In this document: in pieces, positions 34,235-45,563 of the stretch | How the letters are laid out: each line of letters opens with the position of its first letter | Position numbering within the stretch: position 1 is the stretch's first letter | Source of the DNA: Scilla litardierei | Taxonomy: Eukaryota > Streptophyta > Magnoliopsida > Asparagales > Asparagaceae | DNA length: 64,000 bases | Assembly (NCBI GenBank): GCA_030789695.1 | Contig: JAULAV010008620.1 | Coordinates: forward strand, 1 to 64,000 | Direction: 5' to 3' | The notes under the pieces: model-generated | What the model was told of the DNA's origin: nothing | Seen by the model: only the letters and a program-made list of their open reading frames with translations | The model's database searches: none | Position numbers and translations under genes: made by a program

Positions 34235-36687
34235 GACATTTTGCATATTTTTCTGAGTTTCGAGCTATTTTTTACATTTTATGGAACATATGGCTCGTTT
34301 TATTAAATGATATGATTTTTATAGCCTAAGTTTGTCTTGTCTTATTTTTCAGTTGAAGATGGCAATCTCCCAATTCAAACAGACATTTTTGTAGTTTTTT
34401 GAGCTGGGGGGCTATTTTCTATATTTTATGGAAGATATGAATCTTTTTATTAAATGATGGGATTTTTATAGCCTCAGTTTGTTTTTTCTTATTTTTTAGT
34501 TGAAGATGGCGATCTCTTGTTTCCAACGGACACTATTGCGGATTTTTCTGACTTCGACCCTATTTTCTATATTTTCTAGAAGATATGGACCTTTTTATTA
34601 AATAATATTATTTTGAGGCCTAATTTTTTCTTCTCTTATTTTTTTCGTCGAAGAGGGCGATCTCTCAATTCCAACGAACCTTTTGCAAACTTTTCTTACC
34701 TCCAGGCAAATTTCTACATTTTCTTTAAGACATGGATCTTTATATTAAATGATATAATTTTTATAGCCTAATTTTTTCTTCTCTTATTTTTAGTTAAAGT
34801 TGGCGATCTTCCGGTTCCAACAGAAATTTTTAAGGATTTTTCTGAGATCTGGGGTATTTCCTACATTTTCTAAAAGATATGAATCATTTTATTAAATTAT
34901 ATGATTTTGGCCTTTTTATTCTTCTCTTATTTTTCCATTAAAAATGGCGATCTCCCGGTTCTAACAGACATTTTTGCGGATTTTTCTGATCTCTGGACTA
35001 TTTTGCTACATTTTATTGAAGATATGAATTTTTAATTCAATGATATGATTTTTATCGCCTAATTTTGTCTTTTCTGATTTTTTTAGTTGAAAATGTCAAT
35101 CTCCTGGTTCCAACAGAAATTTTTACAGATTTTTCTGAACTCCAGGCTATTTTCTATAATTTCTGTAAGATATGACTCTTTATATTAAATGATATGATTT
35201 TTATGGCCTAATTTTGTCTTCTCTTATTTTTTCGTTGAAGATCGCAAACTCCCCATTCCAACCGACATTTTAGATTTTTATTAGCAATGGGATATTTTCT
35301 TCGATTTCTATAAGATATGAATATTTATATGAATATTTATATTAAATGATATGATTTTTATAGCCTAATTTTATCTTCTCTTATTTTTCAATTGAATATG
35401 GTGATCCCCCATTTCCAACAGATATTTTTGCGTATTTTTCAGAGATCTGGGCTATGTTCTGCATTTTCTAAAAATATGGATCATTTTATTAAATGATATA
35501 ATTTTTTTGCCTAATTCTGCCTTCTCTTATTTATCTGTTAAAGATGGCAATCTACCAGTTCCAACGGACATTTTTGCGTATAAGCTTGGATCGATTTTCT
35601 ACATTTTACTGAAGATATGGATCTTTTTATTAAATAGTATAATTTTGTAGCGCAATTTTGTCTTCTCTTGTTATTCGGTTAAGTATGGTGATCTGCCGGT
35701 TCCAACGGACATTTTTGCGGATTTTTCTGAACTCGGGACGATTTTTCTATATTTTTCGTAAAGATGATATGATTTTTGGCCTAATTTTGTCTTTATTTAC
35801 TTTTTCGTTGAAGATGGCGATCTCCTTGTTCTAACAGACATTTTTATGGATTTTTATAAGCTCCGGGCTGTTTTCTACGTTTTTGTATGATAAAAATCTT
35901 TTTTTAAATGATATGATTTTTATAGCATAAGTTTCTCTTTTCTTATTTTTCAATTGAAGATGGTGATCTCCAGGCTTCAAATGATATTTTTGCTGAGTTC
36001 TCTCATCTCGGGGCAATTTTCTACATTTTCTGGAAGATATATTTCTTTTTATTGAATGATATGATTTTTGGCCTAATTTTGCCGTCTCTTATTTTTCAGA
36101 TGAAGATGGCGATCTCCGGGTTCCAAAGGACATTTTTGCGGATTTTTCTGATCTACAGAATATTTTCTATATTTTCTGTAAGATATGTATCTTTATATTA
36201 AATGATATGATTTTTATAACCTAATTTTGTCTTCCCTTATTTTTCAGTTGAAGATGGAGATCTCCCGGTTATAATGGACATTGTCTGCTGATTTTTCTTT
36301 GCTCAATGTTATTTTCTTTATTTTATTGAATAGATGGATATTTCTAATTTTGTCTTCTCTTATTTTTCAGTTGAAGATGACGATCTTTCGATTCTAACGG
36401 ACATTTTTGCGGATTTTTTGAGCACAGGGCTATTTTTCTATATTTTCTCGAAGAAATGGATATTTTTATTAAATGATATGATTTTTGTCCTAATTTTGTC
36501 TTCTCTTATTTTTTTTGTTGAAGATGGCGATTTCCCGGTTTCAACGGACATTTTTGTGGGATTTTTCCGAGCTCCGCGATTTTTTATATATTTTCTGTAA
36601 TATGTGAATCTTTATATTAAATCTTATGATTTTTATAGCCTAATTTTGTCTTCTTTTATTTTTAAGTTGAAGATGGCGAGTCAACAG

Positions 36688-36790
36688 AAATAATAGAAGA
36701 CAAAATTCGGAACCAGGAAATTTCCATGTTCAACTTTAAAATTGTCTATGGTTACCAAGATATCGTCATCTTCAACTGATAAGATTTTAA
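36688..36790 (-). repeat. Inverted satellite patch, second copy
   Basis: AGAAGACAAAATTCGGAACC followed by inverted CATCTTCAACTG, then an ATATATCATTTTCT block and a return to forward orientation. It aligns with 2885-2995, including the chimeric joint in which AAAATTC runs straight into GGAACC with most of a monomer missing. Confidence 0.8.
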
Positions 36791-37734
36791 TATATCATTT
36801 TCTTAGCTTCGTACTATTTTCTACATTTTATGAAAGATATGAATCTTTTTATTAATTGATATGATTTTTATAGCCTAAATTTGTCTTTTCTTATTTCCAG
36901 TTGAAGATGACAATCTTTTTATTAAATGATATGATTTTTTGGCCTAAATTGTCTACTCTTATATTCTAGTTGAAGATGGCAATCTTCCGGTTCCGACGGA
37001 TATTTTTGCGGATTTTTCGAGATCCAGGCTATTTTCTAATTTTTTTGGAAGATACGGATTTTTATATTAAATGATATGATTTTTATAGCCTAATTTTGTC
37101 GTCCCTTATTTTTCAGTTGATGATGGTAATTTTTCGGTTCCAACGGATATTTTTGCGGCTTTTCTGAGATCGGTGCTATTTTTCTACATTTTCGGGAAGT
37201 TATAGTTCTTTTTATTAAATGATATGATTTTTAGGCCTAAATTTGTCTTTTCTTATTTTTTTTCATTGCAGATGGCGATCGCCAGTTCCAACGGACATTT
37301 TTGCGGATTTTTCTAAGCTTCGGGCTATTTCTTAAATTAACTATAAGATGTGAATTGTTATATTAAATGATATGATTTTTAGATCCTAATTTTGTCTTCT
37401 CTGATTTTTCAGTTGAAGATGTCGATCTCCCGGTTCCAACGGCCATTTTTGCGGATTTTTCTAAACTTGGGACTATTTTCTACAGTTTATTGAAGATATG
37501 AAACTTTTTATTAATGATATGATTTTTTGCCTAATTTTGCTTTCTCTTTTTTTCTAGTTGATGATGGCGTCTTTTGTATTAAATGATATGATTTTTTGGC
37601 ATTATTTTGTATTCTCTTATATTTCGGTTAAAGATGGCGTTCTCCCGGTTCCAACAGACATTTTTGAGGATTTTTCTGAACTCCAGGCTATTTTTCACAT
37701 TTTCTGGAAGATATGAATCATTTTATTAAATGCT

Positions 37735-37858
37735 ATCAGAGAAGGCAAAATTAGGCCCAAAAAATGTCCGTTGAAACTGAGAAATCGCCATCTTCAACTG
37801 AAATATAATAGAAGACAAAATTCGAAATCGAGAAGTCGCCATCTTCATCTATAAAAAT
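37735..37858 (-). repeat. Inverted satellite patch, third copy
   Basis: TATCAGAGAAGGCAAAATTA, then GAGAAATCGCCATCTTCAAC and AGAAGACAAAATTCG. It aligns with 2815-2940, including the same switch from forward TTAAATGNTATC to inverted AGAGAAGG/ACAAAATTA. Confidence 0.8.
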
Positions 37859-38045
37859 CAAGGTTCTAAAAAACTCGCCACGACGACACCATGGCGCACC
37901 ATGGCGGCAAGGCTCGACCCCCCATGCCTCGTTAATGCCCATGTAGGCTGTTTGAGGCAGCACACCGCTTTGGCGTGCCATGGCAACACAAGGCACACCA
38001 CAAAAACATAAGGTGCGCCACAAAAAACGAAAAAAAAAATAAAAA
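37859..38045 (+). mobile_element. Possible hAT-type MITE end
   Basis: Opens CAAGGTTCTAAAAAACTCGCC, resembling a widespread plant hAT-like MITE terminus (CAAGGTTCTAAAAA...GGCG). The CCATGG- and GGCG-rich body fits that type of element. I could not find the matching inverted end, so the limits are unknown. It sits exactly at the end of the satellite array. Confidence 0.35.
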
Positions 38046-38911
38046 AAATGGTACAGGGTCCGCCTTATAGGGCTAAGAGAACCCGACCCGTTCTCTATTA
38101 TTTGAGGCTTTTCAGCCTGACAGCAACCGCTCGCATTATTAGGGCATTATATCGATTCGATTCACCTTTGACGATCGATTACTCTGGACCTCCTTCTGAG
38201 CGACATCCGTGTCACCGACCGCCCTCGTCTCCACCATCAGGCCGACGGCCGACAGGTCTCTGATCGCGGCTACATCAGCACCGCCCGCACTGACCTCGAT
38301 GACATCAACTCCCTCCATCGCGTCTAGCAATTCTGGCCGGAGATTTCTGCGTCTTCTTCGTCATCGATCGGTGATCTCAAAGGTAAACTTGAAAATTTTC
38401 AAACTTCGGAAGGTGTATTGCTTAAAAATGTCACCTTTTGAGCTGTTCATGTTTAGATTTGGCCCTTTGGAAAGGTGAGATCAAACTGCATTATACACCA
38501 CAAATCAGCTTCATTTAATGATTATATGCATTATGCATAGTATGGTATTTGTTTACTTGCTTGGCTGAATTGTGTCCATATGATGTATCAATATTATTCC
38601 TTCTCTGGCTTTAGACAGCACTTGTGAACAAAGTTTATTCAAGATGTTGAACTAGAAAATGCCAAAAATCAATGTTCCTTCAAGTATCAGCAAATTTCGT
38701 TCAGATTCAATTATCCAAACAGCTTTAACAATTATGTTAATCGAGTGCTTTGATATTTATGACGTATTGAGGTCACATGCTTTTTAGTTACGTAAACAAT
38801 TGCTTTTTAGTAAAGTAACACTTTAGTTAATTGTAAGCACACATCTCAATGTAGATGGAATGCTATGGATTTGGTAGGATTTGGAAACTAATCCATCTAA
38901 GTGGAGCATAG
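38046..38911 (+). other. Exon-like GC-richer block followed by AT-rich spacer
   Basis: 38080-38390 is GC-richer than its surroundings and includes a run of overlapping short frames. It ends at GATCTCAAAG|GTAAACTTG, which looks like a 5' splice site. I do not recognise a protein in any frame. 38480-38911 is AT-rich with no signal. It may be a captured or decayed host gene leader. Confidence 0.3.
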
Positions 38912-39090
38912 TCTACTATATATATATATATATATATATGTATATGTATATTATACATTTGACAGCGATTTTTGAATCCTAGGGCTTATTAGGACAAGCT
39001 GACTAGGACAAAGTGGTTGATAGAAAGACAGCTGAGATTTAATCTTGAAGAATGAATGGTTGCGATGAAATTTGTGGAAAGTTTTGGGGG
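38912..39090 (+). repeat. Putative Helitron 5' end, copy 1
   Basis: After (TA)n it reads TGTATATTATACATTTGACA, GCGATTTTTGAATCCTAGGG and GGACAAGCTGACTAGGACAA. The same sequence recurs at 42528-42660, after which the two copies diverge rapidly (near 39070 and 42650). Shared ends with different interiors are typical of Helitron family members. Confidence 0.6.
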
Positions 39091-39567
<477 letters not shown>

Positions 39568-39947
39568 AGGGATCAAATGACCCCCAAAAATAACCCCCAA
39601 AAATGACCCCCAACAAAAATCCTATGCCCCCCATTTTTCGGAAGATCCGAACCGTTCATCTTGATCTCCACCCTCTAAATACATGACCCACCAATTTTCA
39701 ACCCGATCCCATGTGTTTTTCCCATTCATCAACCATTCGCAAAAGTTCTGTTCATGCGAAACCGTTAAATTTGGGTCGGATGGATGAATGGGAAAACACA
39801 TGGGATCCGGTTTAAAATTGGTGGGTCATGTATTTAGAGGGTGGAGATCAAGATGAACGGTTCGGATCTTCCGAAAAAATGGGGGGCATAGGATTTTTGA
39901 TAGGGGGTCATTTTTGGGGGTTATTTTTTGGGGTTCATTTGGTCCCC
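39568..39947 (+). mobile_element. Foldback element with 160-bp inverted arms
   Basis: Left arm begins GGGATCAAATGACCCCCAAA at 39569. The right arm ends GGTTCATTTGGTCCCC at 39947 and is its near-complement over about 165 bp (shared text includes the CCACCCTCTAAATACATGAC block). The spacer is about 50 bp. It abuts a (TA)n tract on the left and the truncated LINE on the right, with no intact target duplication. The right arm donates the ATG used by the LINE frame. Confidence 0.85.
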
Positions 39948-41996
39948 AAAAACTCTAATGCTTCGTCCCTTGGGGATTACAGGCCTATAGCATGTTGCAA
40001 TTTTATTTATAAAATTATTAGCAAGGTGTTATGCAACCGGCTGAAAAGAATCATTAGTGATCTCATCTCCCCTAACCAGTCTGCTTTCATTCATGGGAGA
40101 CTGCTTTCTGATTGTACTCTTCTAGCTCATGAGCAGATCAGAGATTTTAGCAACCCAATGGGGTCCAGAGCCTGCCTGAAACTGGACCTCCGTAAGGCTT
40201 TCGACAGCGTTAACAGAGAGTTTGTTTATTTTATCTTGCACCAGATGGGATTCGGGTTCAGGTTCATCAGCTGGATCAAGGAATGCATTTCTACTGCCCA
40301 GTTTTCGGTTATGGTTAATGGGTCCCCAGTGGGCTTCTTTGGTGGAAACCGTGGTATCAGGCAAGGTGATCCTATTTCACCCTTACTCTTTGTTATTATC
40401 ATGGAAGCTTTTTCTCTTCTTCTCGCCAAGGCCATTACTAAAGGTACCATCCATCCAATGAAACGTACTGGAGCTATTTCACACTTGTTATTTGCTGACG
40501 ATCTCCTAGTTTTCTGTCGTGGTAATCGGAAATCACTCAGGGGCCTTAAAAATTTACTGGAAGATTTCAGGAACTTCACAGGTTTGGAGATCAATTGGGA
40601 GAAAAGTCTTTCCATGTTTAGTAAGGGGGTGAAAAATCCTGGAGAGCTAGCAGACTATTTAGGTGTTAAGCGGGCAAGTACTATTTCTACTTACTTGGGG
40701 CTCCCCCTATCTCCCAATTACCCTAAAACAAGCATGTACAGTAGGCTTATAGACAAGTGTCGGAAACGGCTAAATGGTTGGACCTCCTCCTTGTTATCCA
40801 TATCTGGGCGCATTGAGCTGGTAAGGAGTGTCATCTATGGAATGATTGCTTTCTGGGTTCAGGTGTTTAAAGTACCCACCACTGTACTGCGCACCCTAAC
40901 ATCCATGTGTAGAAAATTTATATGGGGATCTACAAAATCTTGGGCCTGGAAGGACTCCTGCAGGCCAAAGGAGGAAGGAGGGATTGGATTACGTTTGCTT
41001 TCTGACCTGAACATTGCTTCGGGGATTAAATTAACATGGAGATTCTTACAATCCAGAGGCCTTTGGGCAACTTATATGCGTAATAAATATAAGGATTCTA
41101 CCAATTTTTATGTTGCAAAAGGGGTGGCCACTCAATCTGGCACGTGGAAGTTCCTTCTTCAGTGCAGAAATCTGTCACAGCGAATTATTATGAGAAAAGT
41201 ACGTGATGGAAAAGACACTCTATTCTGGCATGACAACTGGCTACCTAGTGGGCCCCTAAAAAATCAATACAATATTCCAGATGGGGCTAGTGGGAGACAT
41301 GTCAGTGACTATTGGGATGGTTCGTCGTGGATTGATAATGCTGAAATTCAAAGCGTGAAACACTTGCTCCAACTTTACTCCCTTACCAACGGTGTTGACA
41401 CTTGGGAATGGAAGCAGGGATCAACTTTCAAATTCAGTGACGCTTGGGAGGTGGTGCGTGACAGAGTTTCCCCATACCCTTTCTCAAAATTAGTATGGTA
41501 TAGTAAGTTCATTCCCAAAATGTCTATTACTCTCCTTCGTGCATTTAAAGATAAACTCCTAACGAAGGTACGCATGGAAAAATGGTGTGATCTCAGTTCG
41601 AATGTTTGTGAACTTTGTTTGGAGGGCTGCCCGGAGACTATTACTCATCTATTTTTTGAATGTCCTTATTCTAACTATATAATGCGTAGGGCTCTTCTTA
41701 AACTGGGTGCTACTGGACCAACTTTGCTCACATTACCGGCCATGGGGACCTACTTCCTGGAAGAGTATGTGAAGAAGGGGGCCCTCGGATTGCTGGCTAG
41801 GACTGTACTTTCTGCGGTTGTTTATCACCTGTGGCGTGAGCGTAATCGGCGCGTCTTCGAGAACTCCAAGATGCAGAAGACCACTTTGTTTGATGTGATA
41901 TCGGCTGATGTACAAAGAGCTCTGCGTAACTATGAAAAAATGGAGAATGAGGCCTCAACAGCATTCGAAAATTGGGGTGTTTGGGACCCCGGCTGA
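39828..41996 (+). CDS. LINE reverse transcriptase ORF2, C-terminal part (722 codons open)
   Basis: The longest open frame in the window. Residues 1-40 are read from the foldback arm and are not LINE. From about residue 41 the LINE RT starts: SSLGDYRPIACCNFIYKIIS; motif A LDLRKAFDSV with Asp120; motif B GIRQGDPISPLLF (176-188); motif C LLFADDLLVF with catalytic Asp224-Asp225. Thumb and connection follow. The zf-RVT domain at about 540-625 has the Cys/His set CELCLEGCPETITHLFFEC (594-612). All three catalytic Asp residues and the zinc ligands are intact and there is no stop for 680 LINE codons, so the insertion is young. It lacks the endonuclease domain and the N-terminal RT finger region and so cannot be autonomous. 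No start context of its own. Confidence 0.9.
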   Translation: MYLEGGDQDERFGSSEKMGGIGFLIGGHFWGLFFGVHLVPKNSNASSLGDYRPIACCNFIYKIISKVLCNRLKRIISDLISPNQSAFIHGRLLSDCTLLAHEQIRDFSNPMGSRACLKLDLRKAFDSVNREFVYFILHQMGFGFRFISWIKECISTAQFSVMVNGSPVGFFGGNRGIRQGDPISPLLFVIIMEAFSLLLAKAITKGTIHPMKRTGAISHLLFADDLLVFCRGNRKSLRGLKNLLEDFRNFTGLEINWEKSLSMFSKGVKNPGELADYLGVKRASTISTYLGLPLSPNYPKTSMYSRLIDKCRKRLNGWTSSLLSISGRIELVRSVIYGMIAFWVQVFKVPTTVLRTLTSMCRKFIWGSTKSWAWKDSCRPKEEGGIGLRLLSDLNIASGIKLTWRFLQSRGLWATYMRNKYKDSTNFYVAKGVATQSGTWKFLLQCRNLSQRIIMRKVRDGKDTLFWHDNWLPSGPLKNQYNIPDGASGRHVSDYWDGSSWIDNAEIQSVKHLLQLYSLTNGVDTWEWKQGSTFKFSDAWEVVRDRVSPYPFSKLVWYSKFIPKMSITLLRAFKDKLLTKVRMEKWCDLSSNVCELCLEGCPETITHLFFECPYSNYIMRRALLKLGATGPTLLTLPAMGTYFLEEYVKKGALGLLARTVLSAVVYHLWRERNRRVFENSKMQKTTLFDVISADVQRALRNYEKMENEASTAFENWGVWDPG

Positions 41997-42453
41997 CTCA
42001 GCTACAAACTTGCAACTTGCAACTCAGTTTTGGATTCTGTGTGAAGAATGAAGGACTATTTCCAAACTGCGGCTTCATTACTAATATCCCAGTATTAGCT
42101 ATGGGCATTACTCCTCAGTGTCCGCTGTGTGGTTGTGCCTCTTGAAAACTTCGGCTGTTGGTATTAATCCTGGGGTCAATCCTCTTGTAACCACCCAGCA
42201 TTGGGTATAATGCTCTGGGTTTAGGCGTTCTGTGTTTGCTTGCGGCTCCACCTACTATTGTCTTGAGCCCTATGTTGCTGCAGTTTGTTAACTTGGTTTT
42301 GTATCATTGTAACTCTTGGTTCCGATTGCTGATGCTAGGCAAAATGATCTAGGGTGACGACGCTTGTGTCCTCTCCCCTAGTCATTGAGGCTGGTATTGA
42401 GTAGTCAACCACTGTGTATATTTGGCTTTTATCAATACATATACTAACTTACT

Positions 42454-42460
<7 letters not shown>
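39948..42460 (+). mobile_element. 5'-truncated L1-type LINE
   Basis: LINE sequence starts inside the RT domain (PKNSNASSLGDYRPI) and continues through a zinc-finger RVT domain to a stop at 41994. A 3' UTR of about 460 bp follows, ending …TTTATCAATACATA then ACTTACTTTGCAAAA, typical of plant L1 tails. The AP endonuclease and gag-like ORF1 are absent, as expected of a 5'-truncated insertion. A (TA)n tract follows the tail. Confidence 0.9.
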
Positions 42461-42525
<65 letters not shown>

Positions 42526-42535
42526 TGTATGTATA
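42461..42535 (+). repeat. (TA)n / (TATG)n compound microsatellite
   Basis: A run of about 15 AT units, a GT interruption, then about nine GTAT units, joining the LINE tail to the second Helitron-like 5' end. Confidence 0.97.
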
Positions 42536-43102
42536 TTATACATTTGACAGCGATTTTTGAATCATAGGGCTGACTAGGACAAGCTGACTAGGACAAAGGG
42601 GTTGATAGAAAGAGGGCCAGGATTAATTCTTGGGGAATGAACGGTTTAGATGATGTTTGGCGAAAATTTTGGAGGATAAAATTTGAATTTTGGGAGGAAG
42701 ACGTTTGGAGAGAATTGAAAATTTTCAAGTAAAAACTCAGCCCCAATGTTTGCTGTGGGCAAAAAATGATCTGAGGCCAGTAGAAAGAGAGGGTTATGGG
42801 TTGTGTTTTCGTGCATTGGGTATGTTTTGAAAATGTCTGCTCTCTTTCCTCGGGACAAGACATGTCTGCTCTACTTCCGCCTGCTCTCTTTCCTCGAAAA
42901 AAACAAAGGAACAGCCTCATTTGGGTGGGTGAAAATGAGGTGGGCCATGTAGAATTAGAGAAGGCTATTGGTGGGGTTTCATGGATTTGGGTCCTTTTTG
43001 AAATAATAGTGGGCGGATGTGAGTTGGTGGATGGTCATCTCTATCTCTTTCTCACATTGCTGAGCTCCACAAATCTCTATTTTTCTCACTCAAATTCTCA
43101 AC
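42536..43102 (+). other. Second Helitron-like 5' end and upstream region of the DREB1 fragment
   Basis: 42528-42660 repeats the Helitron-like end of 38940-39070. After that, 42700-43102 has the look of a plant promoter and leader, with a short pyrimidine-rich leader (CTATTTTTCTCACTCAAATT) just before the ATG at 43103. No TATA box can be placed with confidence. A chance open frame covers 42796-43239, but only its last third is real DREB1 sequence. Confidence 0.4.
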
Positions 43103-43320
43103 GATGGATTCTTCCTCCTCACACAACCTCCGATGAAGTAGCAAGCAACTACCCCTACTCCAACGTATCATCGTGCCCTCCGAAGAGGCGTACGGGCCAG
43201 ACCAAGTTCTGCGAGACCCGGCATCCAGTCTACAAATGAGTCCGGAGAAGAGGCAAAGCCGGAGACCGGTGGGTCTGCGAGGTCTGGGATCCAACCACGA
43301 ACAAGTCCAACATAGATTCT
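43103..43320 (+). pseudogene. CBF/DREB1-type AP2/ERF transcription factor, 5' fragment
   Basis: ATG at 43103 gives MDSSSSHNL. After a 1-nt frameshift the frame reads TTSDEVASNYPYSNVSS, then PPKRRTGQTKFCETRHPVYK, a stop, and VRRRGKAGDRWVCEVWDPTT followed by NKSNI. The block PKKxAGRxKFxETRHP immediately before the AP2 domain is the CBF/DREB1 signature, and YRGVRRR…WVCEVREPNKKSRI is the start of its AP2 domain, which binds the CRT/DRE element in cold-responsive promoters. Here Gly of RGVRRR is replaced by a stop. Homology ends at the middle of the AP2 domain (no WLGTFP), where unrelated sequence with a 45-bp direct repeat follows. Non-functional captured fragment. Confidence 0.85.
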
Positions 43321-45430
43321 TTGGCAAGCGAAGAGAACAAATCCAGAGAATCTACTTGCTTCCGCGTAGCTTTCGCGAAGAGAACGAATCCAGAGAATGT
43401 TAGCAGCGTAGCTTCCGCGTCAAGGTGAAGCTGAAGAGGAAGAGCATGCCCAAAGAATCTCCTTGCAACGGTGATCATAGAATTATCTTTTTTACATTTT
43501 GTCATTTTTCTATTTTTGTTGAATCGCGAACAATGACAGTAATGTTATTTTTGGGGTTTATTACCGTTCATCTTCGCGAGCAATGACAAGCCTTATTGGG
43601 GTTCATTCCATGGTGCCTCCGGCGAGTTGTTACAAAGTAAAAATCACAAACTTTTAGAAAAAAATTTTAAATTTTTATTAAGACTCATTTTAGTTTTCTA
43701 TTCTTTTTGATTTACAGAGTTTTCCCAATTTGGCTTTGGGCCTTTCAAGGTGGGAAGTTCAGGCAACTTGAGAATCAAATAGAACTGAATATGGGCATGT
43801 CAAGGTGATAAGATCTTATCATCATAATCATTCTTTCATTTTGTTTATTGTGTGATTTTGTTTATGCTTAAACTATGTAACTTCATGACAAGTGATTTAT
43901 ATGTGTCTGATATGCTTAAATTAGCTTCATGGCAAGTGTTCTTATGCCATTTAAGTTCTTATGCAAAGCAGTTTTCTGCCGCGTTTGATTATATAAATAT
44001 TCAGCTGGAAGTTCTCTATGTGACTCATAATTTGGAGTTTGTAAATTTAGATCAATTCTTTGATGTTTTGTTTAACCCCTTGTATTTTTGTCTCTCAATT
44101 ATCTACTTTTCTTCTGAATGATAAGATACCTCTTAATTTTCTGTGTGTTATTGAGTTTTAATTTTTCAAATTTTTTTTGACTGTTTCTAGGCTTAAAAAA
44201 TTGGCAAATCATTATAATTTACATGAACAAATATGAAGTTGGTACGAAAAGATATAATTATTTAAATTTTCGGGTTTTTATTTGTTACAATGCATGCAGT
44301 TACTGGTGCATATGCCAAACCTATCTTTACAGATAGACTTGGAGCTAATTTAGTTTAATATCGAAATCTTAAAATTGATACAAATGAAAATGTCATCTAA
44401 ATGCAGTTTGATAACATAAATTTTTGGCAGTTTGATAACGTAAATTTCGGGAATCTGCATGATTGCATTTCAAATGGAGTCCCTTCGAAGATTTTGGGCT
44501 TGGTCATCCCGATCTTATATGTTTGGCAAAAAATTAGAACTAATATCAACTCATATCCTACCTTGGAAGTTTATATCAAAGAAAAATATGTCAGTTGGTG
44601 GAAATTTATTAAACTGAAAACTTGATAAAATTGAGTACTCACTCCAAAGGTGGAAGAACCCTCAGTAAGTACAGTATAAAGCACATATGCTTCAAAACTT
44701 TAATTTAAAACATCATGCTTATGGCTGTAATTTGGAAAGATATTCAGTTTTGGTTACGTCTGAAACTATTTGTGAGATGGATACTGGCATCCTCTCTCAT
44801 TTATAACTTTCAATACATTAGAATATATGCATCGCTGGAATCAATTTACCTTAAAATGCTACTTGAAAAAACCTTTCTTGAGAACAATTTTCATTCTTTC
44901 ACCAAATTGTAAGTCAATATAACATTATCTGAACATGAGACATTCATGATACGTTGTACTTTTTATAGACTTTACCTTTAGGGACTGAGTTATGTCCAAA
45001 AATAATTGACTCAATATATGTTGTCCAAAATTAATTGATTGAGTTAAGTTAATTGATTTCTTCTTGAAATTTTGGGTTTTTCATCCACTTTTTCTGTTTT
45101 TTCACTCCCTTTTTTTGGTGTTTTCAGGGCATGGTGAGCTGTTGGTCCTGTTGGATAGTGGGCTGTGTGATGTGGTGGTGGTGTCTTCCCTAACATGACC
45201 CATTTTCAGATCTTGATGGATATCATCTCCCACCGAACATCATTGTTCTTTAAAAACAGAGATCTCTATTTGTTTTTTATTGTCAGTAATTTATGGTAAT
45301 ATACATATTCTATCCAAGGAAGATTCCAAAGAATCAATGCATTGCATAAAGTTATGCATTATTATCTGTTTAAAAAACCAAATTTACCATTTGATGTGGT
45401 TTTATCTGTTTCATCTTATTTAGCAGTGTG
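43321..45430 (+). other. Gene-poor Helitron interior
   Basis: 43335-43430 has two copies of an AGAGAACAAATCCAGAGAAT unit. The remainder is AT-rich. A GATTTACAG|AG … TTTCAAG|GTGGGA pair at 43712-43750 looks like a 30-bp exon with splice sites but is too short to identify. Intron-like T-rich stretches are frequent, which fits genomic (unspliced) capture of more than one gene. Confidence 0.3.
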
Positions 45431-45563
45431 ATGGATCCTAAGCATTTCCTGAGTATTAATCCTATTTTCTTAGCATTAAATCTTTTAATTTTGTTGAAAC
45501 TGGGAGTAAATGGGTACCATGTGCCTACGTCATTAGTTGCAAATGCTGCTGCTAAAGGAGCAG
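45431..45563 (+). pseudogene. Pectin acetylesterase-like first exon
   Basis: ATG at 45431 opens a signal-peptide-like hydrophobic run (LNLLILLKLGVNGYHVPTSL) followed by VANAAAKGA and a GCAG|GTATGA donor. Plant pectin acetylesterases (CE13, secreted wall enzymes removing acetyl groups from pectin) begin with a signal peptide, then 'VP.TYV.NAVAKGAVCLDGS'. The donor splits the Val codon after KGA exactly as expected. Only the first exon is present: no CLDGSPPAYH exon follows. The match is short, so moderately supported. Confidence 0.5.

Larger units (their letters stand above)
34235..37858 (+). repeat. 149-bp satellite array, forward orientation
   Basis: About 24 monomers, with truncated copies near 36320-36350 and 37560. 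Two embedded inverted patches (36690-36790 and 37735-37858) repeat the break points seen at 2812-2995. Forward orientation ends with the second inverted patch at the border with a non-satellite block. Confidence 0.95.

Noticed and set aside
42796..43239. 147-codon frame as an intact DREB1 protein
   Set aside because: Only the last ~35 codons are DREB1. The genuine ATG at 43103 is in another frame and the frame stops inside the AP2 signature.
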